In this document: positions 1-9,515 of the stretch, one piece after another
How the letters are laid out: each line of letters opens with the position of its first letter
How positions within the stretch are numbered: position 1 is the stretch's first letter
NCBI GenBank assembly: GCA_900175165.2
Contig: FWWN02000494.1
Location: forward strand, 1 to 10,574
DNA from: Rhizomucor pusillus
Lineage: Eukaryota; Mucoromycota; Mucoromycetes; Mucorales; Lichtheimiaceae
DNA length: 10,574 bases
Direction of reading: 5' to 3'
Notes under the pieces: model-generated
Database searches by the model: none
What the model saw: the letters and a program-made list of their open reading frames with translations, nothing else
Told to the model about the DNA's origin: nothing
Program-made: the position numbers and the translations under genes

Positions 1-373
1 CACCCGGGACGGAGGGATGCCTCTACATACAGAGAGGAGACTTGCTTGGATAGAATGATATGCACTTGCATTTGTCTTCATTATTTCTGTAGAAAATGAA
101 GAGAAAAAAGAAATGTAGGAGGTTTGGTCACTTTATAGGCATCTCAACAAAAACTTTCCTGTTATCAAAGACAATGCTACATCCGGAACATCGAATGCTG
201 TTCTGCAGTACAATATCTTTTGTGAACCTGCCCAGTGACATGTAATGTCTACAAATCTTCTATGTCGTACTGTATGTACAGCGCTATTTGGAGCTTTTGG
301 TCTTCCTCCGGGAGTTTCCACGAAACCTGCTTACCTCTAAGGCAATTTTGTAGGTGTTCAAAAGTATACTTTG
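1..373. repeat. Left copy of the 373-bp terminal direct repeat
   Basis: Every base from 1 to 373 matches 10202-10574, with no mismatch seen on a line-by-line comparison. The offset is 10,201 bases. Joining the two copies gives a closed circle or a tandem unit of that size. The copy contains no recognised gene; the possible last exon of a small minus-strand gene (249-269) lies in it. On the minus strand there is a long pyrimidine tract followed by CTACAG (about 87-118), which looks like a good 3' splice site, but no confident exon follows it. The exactness fits circularity, a recent tandem duplication or assembly overlap; sequence alone cannot separate these. Confidence 0.97.
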
Positions 374-642
374 GATAGTGCATTGCATCGAAATAGATTC
401 GCGTGTCTCTCCCAACCCTGGTTTTGCATTCACCATCGAGATTCCAGGTTTATGTGAAACTTGGTTTTGCATACCGGCCATCGAAGTTTCAGGTTCCATC
501 GAAATTCCAGTTACTGTTAACAGCAGAAGGGTAATATCTTTAGGTCATTGAATATACCTTATTGATTACTTGCGGTTAGAAGATTCGTCGATATTGAGGA
601 TAGGGAAGTCTGAATTGTCGCTGTATCATGCAGCTTCGCCAT
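249..642 (-). CDS. Possible three-exon small hypothetical gene (90 aa), unrecognised
   Basis: This is a tentative model, with exons on the minus strand at 642-570, 513-335 and 269-249. Both introns (56 and 65 bp) match the size usual in this contig. They have donors GTAATC and GTAAGC and acceptors AACAG and TACAG, and the frame is kept across both (phases 1 and 0). The product starts MAKLHDTATIQ and ends IALEYDIEDL. Its middle is encoded by the imperfect tandem repeat at 419-510 and contains repeated GISM/TSM-type motifs. No family, transmembrane segment or signal peptide is recognised. The start ATG was chosen as the first in the open frame; an upstream acceptor CCAG just before it leaves room for a further 5' exon, possibly the zinc-knuckle ORF at 785-955. 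It could equally be chance open frames in intergenic DNA. Confidence 0.25.
419..510. repeat. Imperfect tandem repeat, about 42-45 bp unit
   Basis: The block TGGTTTTGCAT followed by CATCGA and TTCCAGG/TTTCAGG occurs at about 419-450 and again at about 461-495. A partial third copy (CCATCGAAATTCCAG) follows at 496-510. The copies differ by several substitutions and small indels. Read on the minus strand it falls in the central exon of the possible small gene, giving repeated SM-containing peptides. Confidence 0.65.
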
Positions 643-784
643 CTTTGTCTGGCTTTCAGAGCCGTAATTTTAAGATTAGGCATTGTAGGCGAGAACGATC
701 TGGATGTGAGAATACGACGATGTATAACGTCGGCTACCAGAATGGGCCTCTGCTCATAAACAAGATCTCGATAATTACCCACTG

Positions 785-955
785 TTATCGAGAATGCAAT
801 CTACTTTGTAATCTGTATATAAACGGACAGCATTTGATGATAATATACCGCAGTATGACATGCAATACGTACGCATCGGGACTGTTGTAGATGCATAGTC
901 TGCTGGATCGTCGAACATGGTCGGTTCCTCCGCAGTGACTACAGCGTCGTGGCAT
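785..955 (-). CDS. Short ORF with a zinc-knuckle-like CxxC-x4-H-x7-C motif
   Basis: A 56-residue open frame starts MPRRCSHCGGTDHVRRSSR. The spacing C5-x2-C8-x4-H13-x7-C21, followed by IYN, resembles the variant zinc knuckles found in some nucleic-acid-binding and transposon-encoded proteins. The usual CCHC knuckle has x4 between H and the last C. After residue 29 the frame becomes hydrophobic and unconvincing, and a GTATTG donor at about 868 could end a coding exon there. No downstream exon joins it convincingly, although a splice to the exon near 648 is in phase. It may be a gene fragment, the first exon of the small minus-strand gene, or chance. Confidence 0.2.
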   Translation of the reverse strand: MPRRCSHCGGTDHVRRSSRLCIYNSPDAYVLHVILRYIIIKCCPFIYRLQSRLHSR

Positions 956-1299
956 TTTATTAGAAATTCACTCGCGTAGAAGTCAGGTATGAAGAAGGTA
1001 TCGCTTCAGTTTATGGACGTTTTCTACTTCGCTGGCTTTTATAGTAGCTGAACATCAATATAGAAACTCCTGGAAGATACCAATGTCTGTGACATTTCTG
1101 GATTTTAGTAGCAAAGGAGGAAACTGCCGATAAATCGGGAAATTGTACAAAATGCTGTTTCTTTAGTATAATAATGATAATAGTGATTGTTACATTGCTC
1201 TCCCAGCACTTGAGAGATCTTCGCGTAATTATCATAATTTTGTGTCACACTTAGAATCGGGATTGCCCCTTTCATCTCAACCCAGTGGCTGAGTTTTGA

Positions 1300-2300
<1,001 letters not shown>

Positions 2301-2339
2301 ATTATTGATTGTTTTGCTTTTGCGTGTATATCTTCTTGC

Positions 2340-2388
2340 CCTCAGCAGTTGAGGTGTATGGTTTGAAACGACCTCTCCTTTTGGGAGG
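2340..2388 (+). other. Two small hairpins in the adenylate kinase 3' UTR region
   Basis: CCTCA (2340-2344) can pair with TGAGG (2350-2354). The segment CCTCTC (2372-2377) can pair with GGGAGG (2383-2388), with one G-U pair and a T-rich loop. They lie 40-90 bases past the stop codon. They may influence 3' end formation or mRNA stability; nothing shows a bacterial-type terminator function. Confidence 0.35.
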
Positions 2389-2470
2389 ACCGATTTGTTA
2401 TATAAAAGTTACAAAGCTGTCTCGCACAGGATATTTTCATTGACTTGTCATTCGTTTTGGATGTCTTCTA

Positions 2471-2538
2471 CAGTATTTTCAAAAGTAATGTCGCAGCGAA
2501 TGAAAATCAATGTCGCATGGCCAAAAAAAGTTCTTGGC
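2471..2538 (+). repeat. Left terminal inverted repeat of the Tc1/mariner element
   Basis: The segment carries two copies of AATGTCGCA about 24 bases apart, the arrangement called IR/DR in this superfamily, where transposase binds repeated sites inside each terminal repeat. It ends in an A-run and GTTCTTGGC, matched on the opposite strand at the right end by GTTGTCGCTGGG. Identity with the right end is partial, so the boundary is approximate. Confidence 0.6.
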
Positions 2539-2665
2539 ATCCTGTCAACCTATCTATGCCAACTGCTACTTCCAGTACTATACCTACATATCGCATAACT
2601 TAAATAAAATGAAATGATACACTACCTGATTGCATATTATTGGCTATTAATGGAGCCATTCAACG

Positions 2666-3934
2666 TTACATGTTCTCTTTGTTACGGCATTTGTCCCAGC
2701 AATTGTGCGAATGAGAAACGAAACCATGGAAATCGCTCGGCTTCACATTGTTACATGCGTCACGGATTCTGTTCGATAAGTTCTTTTGCTGCAAAAACCT
2801 ATGGCGCTTAACTTAGCTCTTTGCCACAGACCAGAATTGTTCTATTGGGTTGAGCTCAGGAGAATATGCACATCGATATCCTCGAAACGCAATATACTTG
2901 GCTATATCTTCAGACTTGTCTATAGGAGCATTATCCACAACGAGATGGTGTCTTTTCATTTGTGGATATTTCTCCATTTCATCCAAAGTATCTTTCAAAA
3001 AGCTAACATAGTGTCCCGTAATTGTACCAGTGCTCACGTATCCAGACTCCTGTCCAGCCTTTCTCTTCTTAACAGGTTTTGGTATTCTCAAGTTTACTTT
3101 GATTAAACCTGAAGCTGAGATATCACCTAATATCGTCGTGGTCTTTGCTCTCGTGGTTGGCACTGTAACAACAGCAGGAGTGCCTTTCTTAGACCAAGCC
3201 CTCGTACGTTTCATATTTATATGAAATGCAGACTCATCAAGAAAAACACAGCTGGTCAAGAAGTCCATGTCAGTTTGTTCCCACTTGCGAACCCAGTCAT
3301 GTCGTTCCTCAATCTTTTCTGGGCTATTTCTCTCCACAGACTGGAATTCTGCCTTTTTTTTCACGGAAAGGTTACACTTTGTCCTCATGAAGTTATAAAC
3401 AGTGCTATGAGTGACTTTTAAGATCATCGAACTGTCGCATTAAAAGCTCAGTCACTTCGGCGACAACAGCATCAGTAAAATCAATAACGGCCTTCACGTG
3501 TTCCTCAGTCACAATGCGTATACGACCTTTCTTTCTACCGCTCTCAAAGATGCTATCGGGATGCTCCTCATACTGTTTGACCCATCTCTGGGCTGTGCGA
3601 ACATGCATACCCAATTGTTTCGTTGCAGCAGAAGCACTCATACACTTCTCAATCTTCAGTTTAAGAATCTGGCCTTGTCTTGAGGAGTGTAAGAAGTATA
3701 AGTACATTTTTCAGTCACTTCCATCATACGAGAATCCTCATCTCTAGGCTTATCTACTTGCATCACGTTAGCTCGAGATTTCTCCGCAGGCTTCTTTTGC
3801 AAATACTGAGTATGAGAACTAATCGTCTCAAGAGCAAATTGTCCCTGGTCAATGATGTAGTCCATGGGCTCGGGTCTACCGTTCTCATCGACAATATTTC
3901 CTTGTCCACCTTCGTATGAAAATTGAGCACTCAT
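2666..3934 (-). pseudogene. Tc1/mariner (IS630) DDE transposase pseudogene
   Basis: An intact relative would cut and paste the element at TA sites. From the probable start at 3934 the reading passes a low-complexity N-terminus (about 90 aa), a helix-turn-helix region (ASAATKQLGMHVRTAQRW) and a DDE catalytic domain. The catalytic acids sit in VFLDESAFH, VVDNAPI and ELNPIEQFW, and the C-terminus is at 2666. Four lesions are visible. A one-base frameshift lies near 3656-3670, where RFLN is followed by a stop while LKIEKC continues in another frame. One extra base lies in the T-run at 3416-3419. A loss of four codons near 2862-2868 removes the residues expected before YSPELNP and reduces the second-to-third acid spacing from the canonical 34 to 30. 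A TAA stop at 2813-2815 interrupts WSVAKS/VKRHRF. The two frameshifts cancel overall, but no functional product is expected. Confidence 0.93.
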
Positions 3935-4000
3935 GCTTGAAATTGTAAAGTAGTGAAAAAGGGAACAGTGAGGGAATACAATTGCACCTAATATAAGATT

Positions 4001-4090
4001 CCCAGCGACAACTTTTTTCTGAGCATGCGGCATTTTTAGATATGCGGCTGGTATTTTTGAAGCTACGACATTACATTTTAGAAAACACAC
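4001..4090 (-). repeat. Right terminal inverted repeat of the Tc1/mariner element
   Basis: Read inward on the minus strand it begins GTGTGTTTTCTAAAATGTAA and contains TGTCGTAGC and GCCGCATGC, then an A-run with GTTGTCGC. This mirrors the left end in order and spacing except for about 20 additional bases between the first and second block. The outermost bases overlap the 19-bp arm of the neighbouring inverted repeat, so the border with that structure is blurred. Confidence 0.55.
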
Positions 4091-4233
4091 TCTTTCCGGA
4101 AAGTAGATTCGCCCAATAGCGAGAACAAAATTCAGGTTGTACGAAAAATAAATTCGCCCAGATGGAAAATCAATTCATATGAAGGCAAGAACAAAAGTCG
4201 TGTTGTACGAAATGTACTTTCCGGAAAGAGTGT
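4087..4233. repeat. 147-bp inverted-repeat structure with perfect 19-bp arms
   Basis: ACACTCTTTCCGGAAAGTA at 4087-4105 is exactly inverted at 4215-4233. Each arm contains the 12-base palindrome CTTTCCGGAAAG. Between the arms are two diverged direct repeats: TTCGCCCA occurs at about 4109 and 4153, and a 28-base segment (4119-4146 and 4185-4212) matches at 24 positions. It could be a small non-autonomous (MITE-like) element; a TA follows the right arm, whereas CA precedes the left one. Alternatively it is a regulatory region of rad26, whose start codon lies 114 bases downstream. It has no coding capacity. Confidence 0.75.
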
Positions 4234-4346
4234 ACGCCTTCCACAAGTTGGGGAGGTCCTGAACCGGATTTTGCCATAAAGGGAAGTCGATTTCCATGTT
4301 GTGCTGCGGCATGAGAGCTGCGACCTCTCTTTCGGGTTTTAGAGAA

Positions 4347-7300
4347 ATGAGCACGGAAGAGGATAATGAGCAAGCTTCTAAAAACATTATAGAGGGAGAA
4401 TCCCAACCCTCTCAAAGTATGGTCGTGCCTTCAGCTATGCTGACGAACAGTGGGTCTACGGGACTCGACGATCAACTGCAAGATCTTGGAGTTGATCTTG
4501 TAGATCACGTTGTACTGGAACGAAAAATCATGGCAGAGGTAACCGAGGACTGTCACCATACCTTTGTTACGTTACTAAGTGATAATATTGCCAGGCTGAT
4601 AAAGCTATTGCTGAGAGAGACGAAGCACTGGACCAAAAGCGTCTCGAGAAAGCCTTGAAGGAAATAAGGCAAGTAAATGTAGCTTCCAATGCAGCAACAT
4701 TTCAGGATGTTAATAACATGTTACATAAAGTGCGGCTCAGAAGCAATTGGATGCCCTAAAAACCAAATTGAGAGAAAAGCCAACATCCACAAGTGCCCGC
4801 GATACCTTGTTGAAAAAAATAAATGAGCAAGCTGCTCGTTTGCGTGATGCTACCCGGGATGAAAAAGCTATTAGAAGTCGGATGAAGGAGAGAGAAGTCG
4901 CTCGAAAAAGGCCCATGTCAGAAGCAGGTATGCTGTTTCTATTCGTAATATATATCGCTGTATCTGAGAAACTTATTTGCGAGAAAAAAAAAGCTATTGA
5001 ACGCAACGAAAGGTTGGAGGGCGAATCCAAGAAAGATTATTTGATCCGCACTGGGAAGATCACTCCCTTTGCCAAAGTATCTGATGAACAGGATGCCGCT
5101 GCTACATCCACAACTAGATCTACTGCCTTCTTGCCAGGTAGCGGAGGCGCTACTGTACTCTCGCGAGACTACAAGGTACATAAACGAACGCGGTCCGACC
5201 AGCAACCATGGATACCTGCATTGCAAAGTCCAGCAGGAAGCAGCAGCAGTCATGGTGCACTTGATCTTCAGACAACGCAGCCTACATCCCGCAAACGTAA
5301 AAAGCCTGCATCGGATGACGAATACGAAGAGTCCGGACTGGAGGATGAGGATGAAGATGAAAGCGAATATGAAGAGGAGAGCGAATCGGGTGCAAAGGTA
5401 GCTCATATACGGCGGAAGAGAGCGTCTGGATACGATGATCTGTTGGAAGATGACGGCAATGAATCAAATTATCAGGTAGATATAACAGGCTATCGATAAT
5501 CCTTAAATAGCATGCTAAAAAATGCTAACAGAGGCGTCTGGACGACTGGGTTCATAATCGAAAACTGATGCGAAGTAGAATTAAGGAGGCAAGTTTAAAT
5601 TTTGTTTACATAGAGCTTACGCTTATGAGTGCGGTGTAGCCGCGAGCACGAAGAATGTCTATGGAAGATCTTGAAGATGACCTAGAAAGACGTCACGAGT
5701 TCAATGCAGAAAGAGAAATGTTTGCACCCAACCCACAGTACGAAGATGCTGTTTTTGATGGAGGTTTATCGATTCCTGGAGAGATATGGAATGATTTATT
5801 CCCATATCAAAAGACATGTAAGAATGGGGACAACTATGAAAGAGAGGCAAGATAGCATTGACGCTTAATAATTTAGGTGTACAATGGCTTTGGGAGCTTC
5901 ATTGCCAGAAAGTCGGCGGCATCATTGGTGACGAAATGGTATGATATGGAAGAGATAGAGATGCAATGAGTATCAATTTCTGACTTATGACATAGGGCTT
6001 GGGCAAAACAATCCAAATGATTGCATTCATTGCTGGTCTATATTATTCTAAGATCCTGGGACCTGGCAAGCCGACGCTTGTGGTGTGCCCTGCAACAGTT
6101 ATGAAACAATGGGTGCAAGAGTTCCATCAATGGTATCCACCCCTGAGAGTTGCTATCTTACATGCAATAGGAAGTGCAGTGCGTTCTGCAGATGAGAATA
6201 TAGATGAAGATCTGGAATTGTCCTTGGAAGCTATAGATGATGATATGGAAGACGAAGGATACGTGCAAGATCGACGAGGACCAAAAGCGAAGCGGAAGAA
6301 GGCAAAATCAAGACTTAGCATACTATCTACAAAAACCGGAAAGAATGCGGCCAAGCTCGTGGATCGCTTCATAAAACTTGGTAAGATATGCTGCTATCTC
6401 AATGTAAACTATACTCAAACGTTGCATACCAGGCGGAATTCTTGTAACGACTTACAGTGGAATACAAACATACCGTGAGATTCTTTTGAAACATAAATGG
6501 GGCTATGTCGTTTTGGATGAAGGGCACAAAATCCGTAATCCTGACTCTGAAACAACACTAGCATGTAAACATTTGAAGGTGCAGTGCATATATGCTTACA
6601 TGTCAGCCAGCCGATGATTAATGATTTGCTTTAGACACCACACAGAATTATTCTCTCTGGAACTCCTATACAAAACAATCTGAAGGAGTTATGGTCATTG
6701 TTTGACTTCATATTCCCTGGAAGACTTGGCGTAAGAGATGCTCTAAGTTTATCTCATTAGACTGAGCAGTTACTTACGTCGGACCATTCAGACTTTACCG
6801 GTATTTCAGACGCAATTTTCCGTCCCTATCAACATTGGAGGCTACGCAAATGCAAGCAATGTCCAAGTTCAAACGGCTTATAAATGCGCATGTGTTTTGC
6901 GAGATCTAATCAATCCATATCTGTTACGAAGGATGAAAGTCGATGTGGCCTCTGACCTTCCAAAGAAAAGTGAGCAGGTATGATGATTTCCTTGAAAGCA
7001 CTTTACGTTACTTGGTGTAATGATTTAACCCGAACATAAGGTCTTGTTTTGCAAGTTAACGCCGTCGCAGCGTGAATCCTATATACACTTTATACATTCA
7101 AAAGATATGGATGCCATTTTGGAACGACGTCGACAAGTACTTTATGGCATCGATATCGTGCGCAAGATCTGCAACCATCCAGATCTATTGGAGATCACAA
7201 AGTCATCTTCCGTACGTGAAATGCAAATTTTATCATTTCCTGTGTTATTCACATGAGCATATAGGATCCATCGTATGGTGATCCGGAAAAAAGTGGCAAA

Positions 7301-8753
7301 ATGGTAGTCGTCAGGGCCTTGCTAGCTCTTTGGAAACAGCAAAACCACCGTGTTCTATTATTCAGCCAGACTCGTCAAATGCTTGATATACTCGAGAAGA
7401 TGGTCAATTCTCTAGGCTACAACTACCGGCGTATGGATGGAACTAGCCCTGTACATCACCGCATGGCTATGGTCAATGAATTCAATACTGAGAAGGATAT
7501 ATTCGTGTTCCTTTTGACCACCAAAGTGGGAGGACTTGGCTTGAATCTAACGGGCGCGGACAGAGTCATTTTATTTGATCCGGATTGGGTAATTATACAC
7601 AGCCGAATGCAGCGCTTCAGTAATTCTGACAACCAACTGTAGAATCCTTCTACTGACATGCAAGCTCGAGAACGTGCATGGCGTCTGGGGCAAACCAAGG
7701 ATGTTACGATTTATCGATTGATGACCAGCGGAACTATAGAAGAGAAAATATACCATCGTCAAATTTACAAACAGTTTCTTACCAACAAAATCTTAAAGGA
7801 CCCGAAGCAGAAAAGATTCTTTGATGTAGGTTTTATCTTATACTGGCGTGGCAAAGGGGTATACCTGACACAAAGTAGGCGAGTAATTTGCGCGCTCTTT
7901 TCACTCTTGGTGCGGAAGATGCTGAAGGAACAGAGACTGGGCAGCTCTTCAAAGGAACAGAGATAACACCTGGAAGCGACAAAAACCGAAAGAAACGGGA
8001 CGAGAAGAATGAAGATGATCAACTTCGAACGATAAATGGTGTGAGCGGATTAGAAGAATTGTAGGTGCTGTTTGCATATTTAAGATATTTCACATGCTGA
8101 CGTTGACTTCAAATAACAGTCATGGAGAAGAAGAACAGAAGAAGCCGGATACGCCAACAGGCGGCGATGTCTCCAATGATAACATCCTTAACAGTTTATT
8201 TGAAATGACCGGTATTCAAAGTGCTCTTCAGCATGATCAGATTATAGAATCTGATGCGCAAGATAGAGTTTTTGTAGAGCGAGAAGGTGAGAAAGCTTTC
8301 CTCCAGATCCGTCGTTCCAAATAATGAACTGTCATGAATGTAGCTGCGCTTATTGCGGAAAACGCTGCTGCTGCTCTGAGAGAATCTCGTCGAGAACGTA
8401 GGCGTGTTGGTATTAGCACACCTACGTGGACGGGAAGATCTGGTAAGAGTGAGCCTCTGTTATGCTATCTAGGCGAAGATTCATTAACCTTTATATTGAC
8501 AGGAACGGCTGGTGTGCCGAGGCTACCGGGAAGCCCTACCCCTCCCCCGCGGTTTGGTCAGAAAGTCAAAGGTCCAGTATCAAGTGCAGGGACATCCCCA
8601 GCAACTTCTCCAGCGCGCCCAGCTTTTGGATCCGGTGCAGTATCTGGATTCAAAGGTCTTCAAGGAGCAGAAGGCGGTGCAGTATCTTCTAGTTCGCTTT
8701 TGGCGCAAATGCGCGAACGAAAAGCTCTTGAAGAAGCAGCATCGAGACGATAA
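4347..8753 (+). CDS. RAD26: RAD26/CSB (ERCC6) Swi2/Snf2 ATPase, 18 exons
   Basis: Nuclear DNA-dependent ATPase that binds stalled RNA polymerase II, starts transcription-coupled repair and helps elongation. Exons: 4347-4538, 4595-4672, 4741-4927, 4994-5475, 5532-5588, 5640-5817, 5877-5938, 5996-6380, 6433-6578, 6635-6730, 6792-6977, 7041-7211, 7265-7588, 7643-7825, 7879-8060, 8120-8286, 8344-8442, 8503-8753; product about 1141 aa. Visible parts: N-terminal leucine-latch-like [12 protein letters not shown] (residues 47-58); RTGKITPF; an acidic/basic linker; [15 protein letters not shown]; Walker A DEMGLGKT (about 410-417); DEGH (569-572); [31 protein letters not shown]; and [11 protein letters not shown] (855-865). 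The C-terminus has PTWTG and ends [11 protein letters not shown] plus a short tail, without the long extension of animal CSB. The helicase core has no break. The intron at 5589-5639 is GC-AG. The intron at 4928-4993 is uncertain, because retention stays in frame. An upstream in-frame ATG at 4296 is possible, but 4347 gives the more usual start. Confidence 0.95.
4928..4993 (+). other. Uncertain in-frame intron of rad26
   Basis: The donor GTATGC after SEA is good, but the acceptor choice is not. Ending at the AAG after the nine-A run (66 bp) keeps the frame. Ending at TTGCGAG (4983) looks better as a signal but shifts the frame unless the A-run has eight bases. Without splicing, a hydrophobic 18-residue stretch ([12 protein letters not shown] and onward) would sit in a charged, nuclear protein, which is unlikely. 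A homopolymer sequencing error is a simple alternative. Confidence 0.6.
5589..5639 (+). other. GC-AG intron of rad26 (51 bp)
   Basis: The only splice that joins RSRIKE to the next open exon in frame begins GAG|GCAAGT and ends GTGTAG. GCAAGT after AG is the strong consensus for the minor GC-AG class of U2 introns. The nearby GT (5593-5594) would give a frame that meets a stop soon after the acceptor. Confidence 0.75.
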
Positions 8754-8953
8754 AGTTCCTCTCCTCCACCCCCACAATACGCAGATGTATACATTCTCCA
8801 ACTCCATGTAAATACACCTTTTCATAAAACATTGTATGAAATATATTTGGGCAAAATCGACCAGCGGAATGACCTTTGTGAGTGGCCTGGTGGAATAGTA
8901 AGACAGAAACGCAAAGATAGGTGCTATGTACAAGGAGTGGGTGGCAGAGCCGG
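8754..8953. other. Convergent 3' intergenic region between rad26 and elf1
   Basis: Only 200 bases separate the stop codons of two convergent genes, so both 3' UTRs and polyadenylation signals must lie here or overlap. AT-rich stretches such as TTCATAAAACATTGTATG are present, but no AATAAA is seen. Overlapping antisense transcripts are possible. Confidence 0.6.
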
Positions 8954-9515
8954 CTAGTAATCTTCGTCTTCGTCACCGAATGGATCCAGTCCATTGTCAG
9001 CTGGTGCCGACACGGAGCCTCTTGAAGCTCCAGCAATTTGTCCTGTCTCCATGGCTCTCTGCCTTTCTAACTCGCGCTCACGTCTTTTCTGTTCTCGCTT
9101 TTCCTTGTTAACCTCCTCGCATGCATCTATCCATGCTGAGTATACATCCACAGGTTCGTCAAGGACTAGATACTGGCTTAGAATACGTTATCTCGTATAC
9201 ACAGCGTCATACGATACTTACACGTTACTGGGCTTTGGTACGACACATCGCACACTTTGCAATGCAAATGTCCTACTTTATTTGGATGATCGCTAGACAA
9301 TCAAGACGTTAAGCACGAAGCTACTCACGAATAGCCGAAATCTGCATACTTACATTTTGCACTCTACAGATTTCTCGTGATTGCAGAACAGACAGTTGAA
9401 TTGGCTGTCCAGCTTCTCTTTAAGCTTCTTGACGGGTTTTCTTTTGGCTTTTCTTTTACCCTATCACAGTCGATTTGAGTGTTTGCGCTTTTGCACGTCT
9501 TCCGAGACATACCAT
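8954..9515 (-). CDS. ELF1: Transcription elongation factor Elf1/ELOF1, four exons
   Basis: Small zinc-ribbon factor that binds elongating RNA polymerase II, aids passage through nucleosomes and, as ELOF1, supports transcription-coupled repair. Exons on the minus strand: 9515-9513 (ATG only), 9460-9354, 9292-9224 and 9176-8954; 133 aa. The N-terminus is the basic tail [12 protein letters not shown]. The zinc ribbon uses C24-x2-C27 (CLFC) and C48-x2-C51 (CKVC). The family signature [16 protein letters not shown] follows at 68-83, then a charged helix rich in K, R and E, and an acidic tail ending [10 protein letters not shown], as in other fungal Elf1 proteins. Introns are 52, 61 and 47 bp. The first lies directly after the start codon (ATG|GTATGT...GATAG|GGT). 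The third has an uncertain border: the chosen sites (GTGTAA and CTAAG) keep frame and add a few residues (QYLVLDE) compared with animal ELOF1. It converges on rad26. Confidence 0.94.

Larger units (their letters stand above)
2471..4090 (-). mobile_element. Degraded Tc1/mariner (IS630 superfamily) transposon
   Basis: A transposase pseudogene is bracketed by related, inverted terminal regions at about 2471-2538 and 4001-4090, making an element of about 1.6 kb, a normal size for Tc1/mariner. The left end reads TA then CAGTATTTTC; TA is the expected target duplication. The right end, read inward, is GTGTGTTTTCTAAAATG and is flanked by TC in place of an intact TA. The two ends share blocks such as TAATGTCGCAGC / TAATGTCGTAGC and GTCGCATGG / GCCGCATGC, with an extra stretch of about 20 bases on the right. 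The level of decay in both ends and the gene shows an old, immobile copy. It sits between the 3' end of adenylate kinase and the 5' end of rad26. The exact borders are uncertain by some bases. Confidence 0.75.

Noticed and set aside
133..321. 62-residue minus-strand frame, present twice because it lies in the terminal repeat
   Set aside because: No motif recognised and no splice partner in phase; presence in both copies is only the consequence of the repeat.
3405..4090. Reading the transposase as two overlapping ORFs joined by programmed frameshifting, as in some insertion sequences
   Set aside because: The same gene also has a nonsense codon, a second frameshift and a deletion in the catalytic core, so decay explains the breaks; no slippery heptamer with a downstream structure was evident.
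4939..5406. 155-residue minus-strand open frame over rad26
   Set aside because: It is the antisense shadow of the acidic and charged rad26 linker; its I/L/F-rich start mirrors GAA/GAT-rich codons.
6176..6372. Acidic/basic insertion between ATPase motifs of Rad26 as a novel domain
   Set aside because: Fungal Rad26 proteins, including yeast, commonly carry a charged insertion at this place, so it is expected variation.
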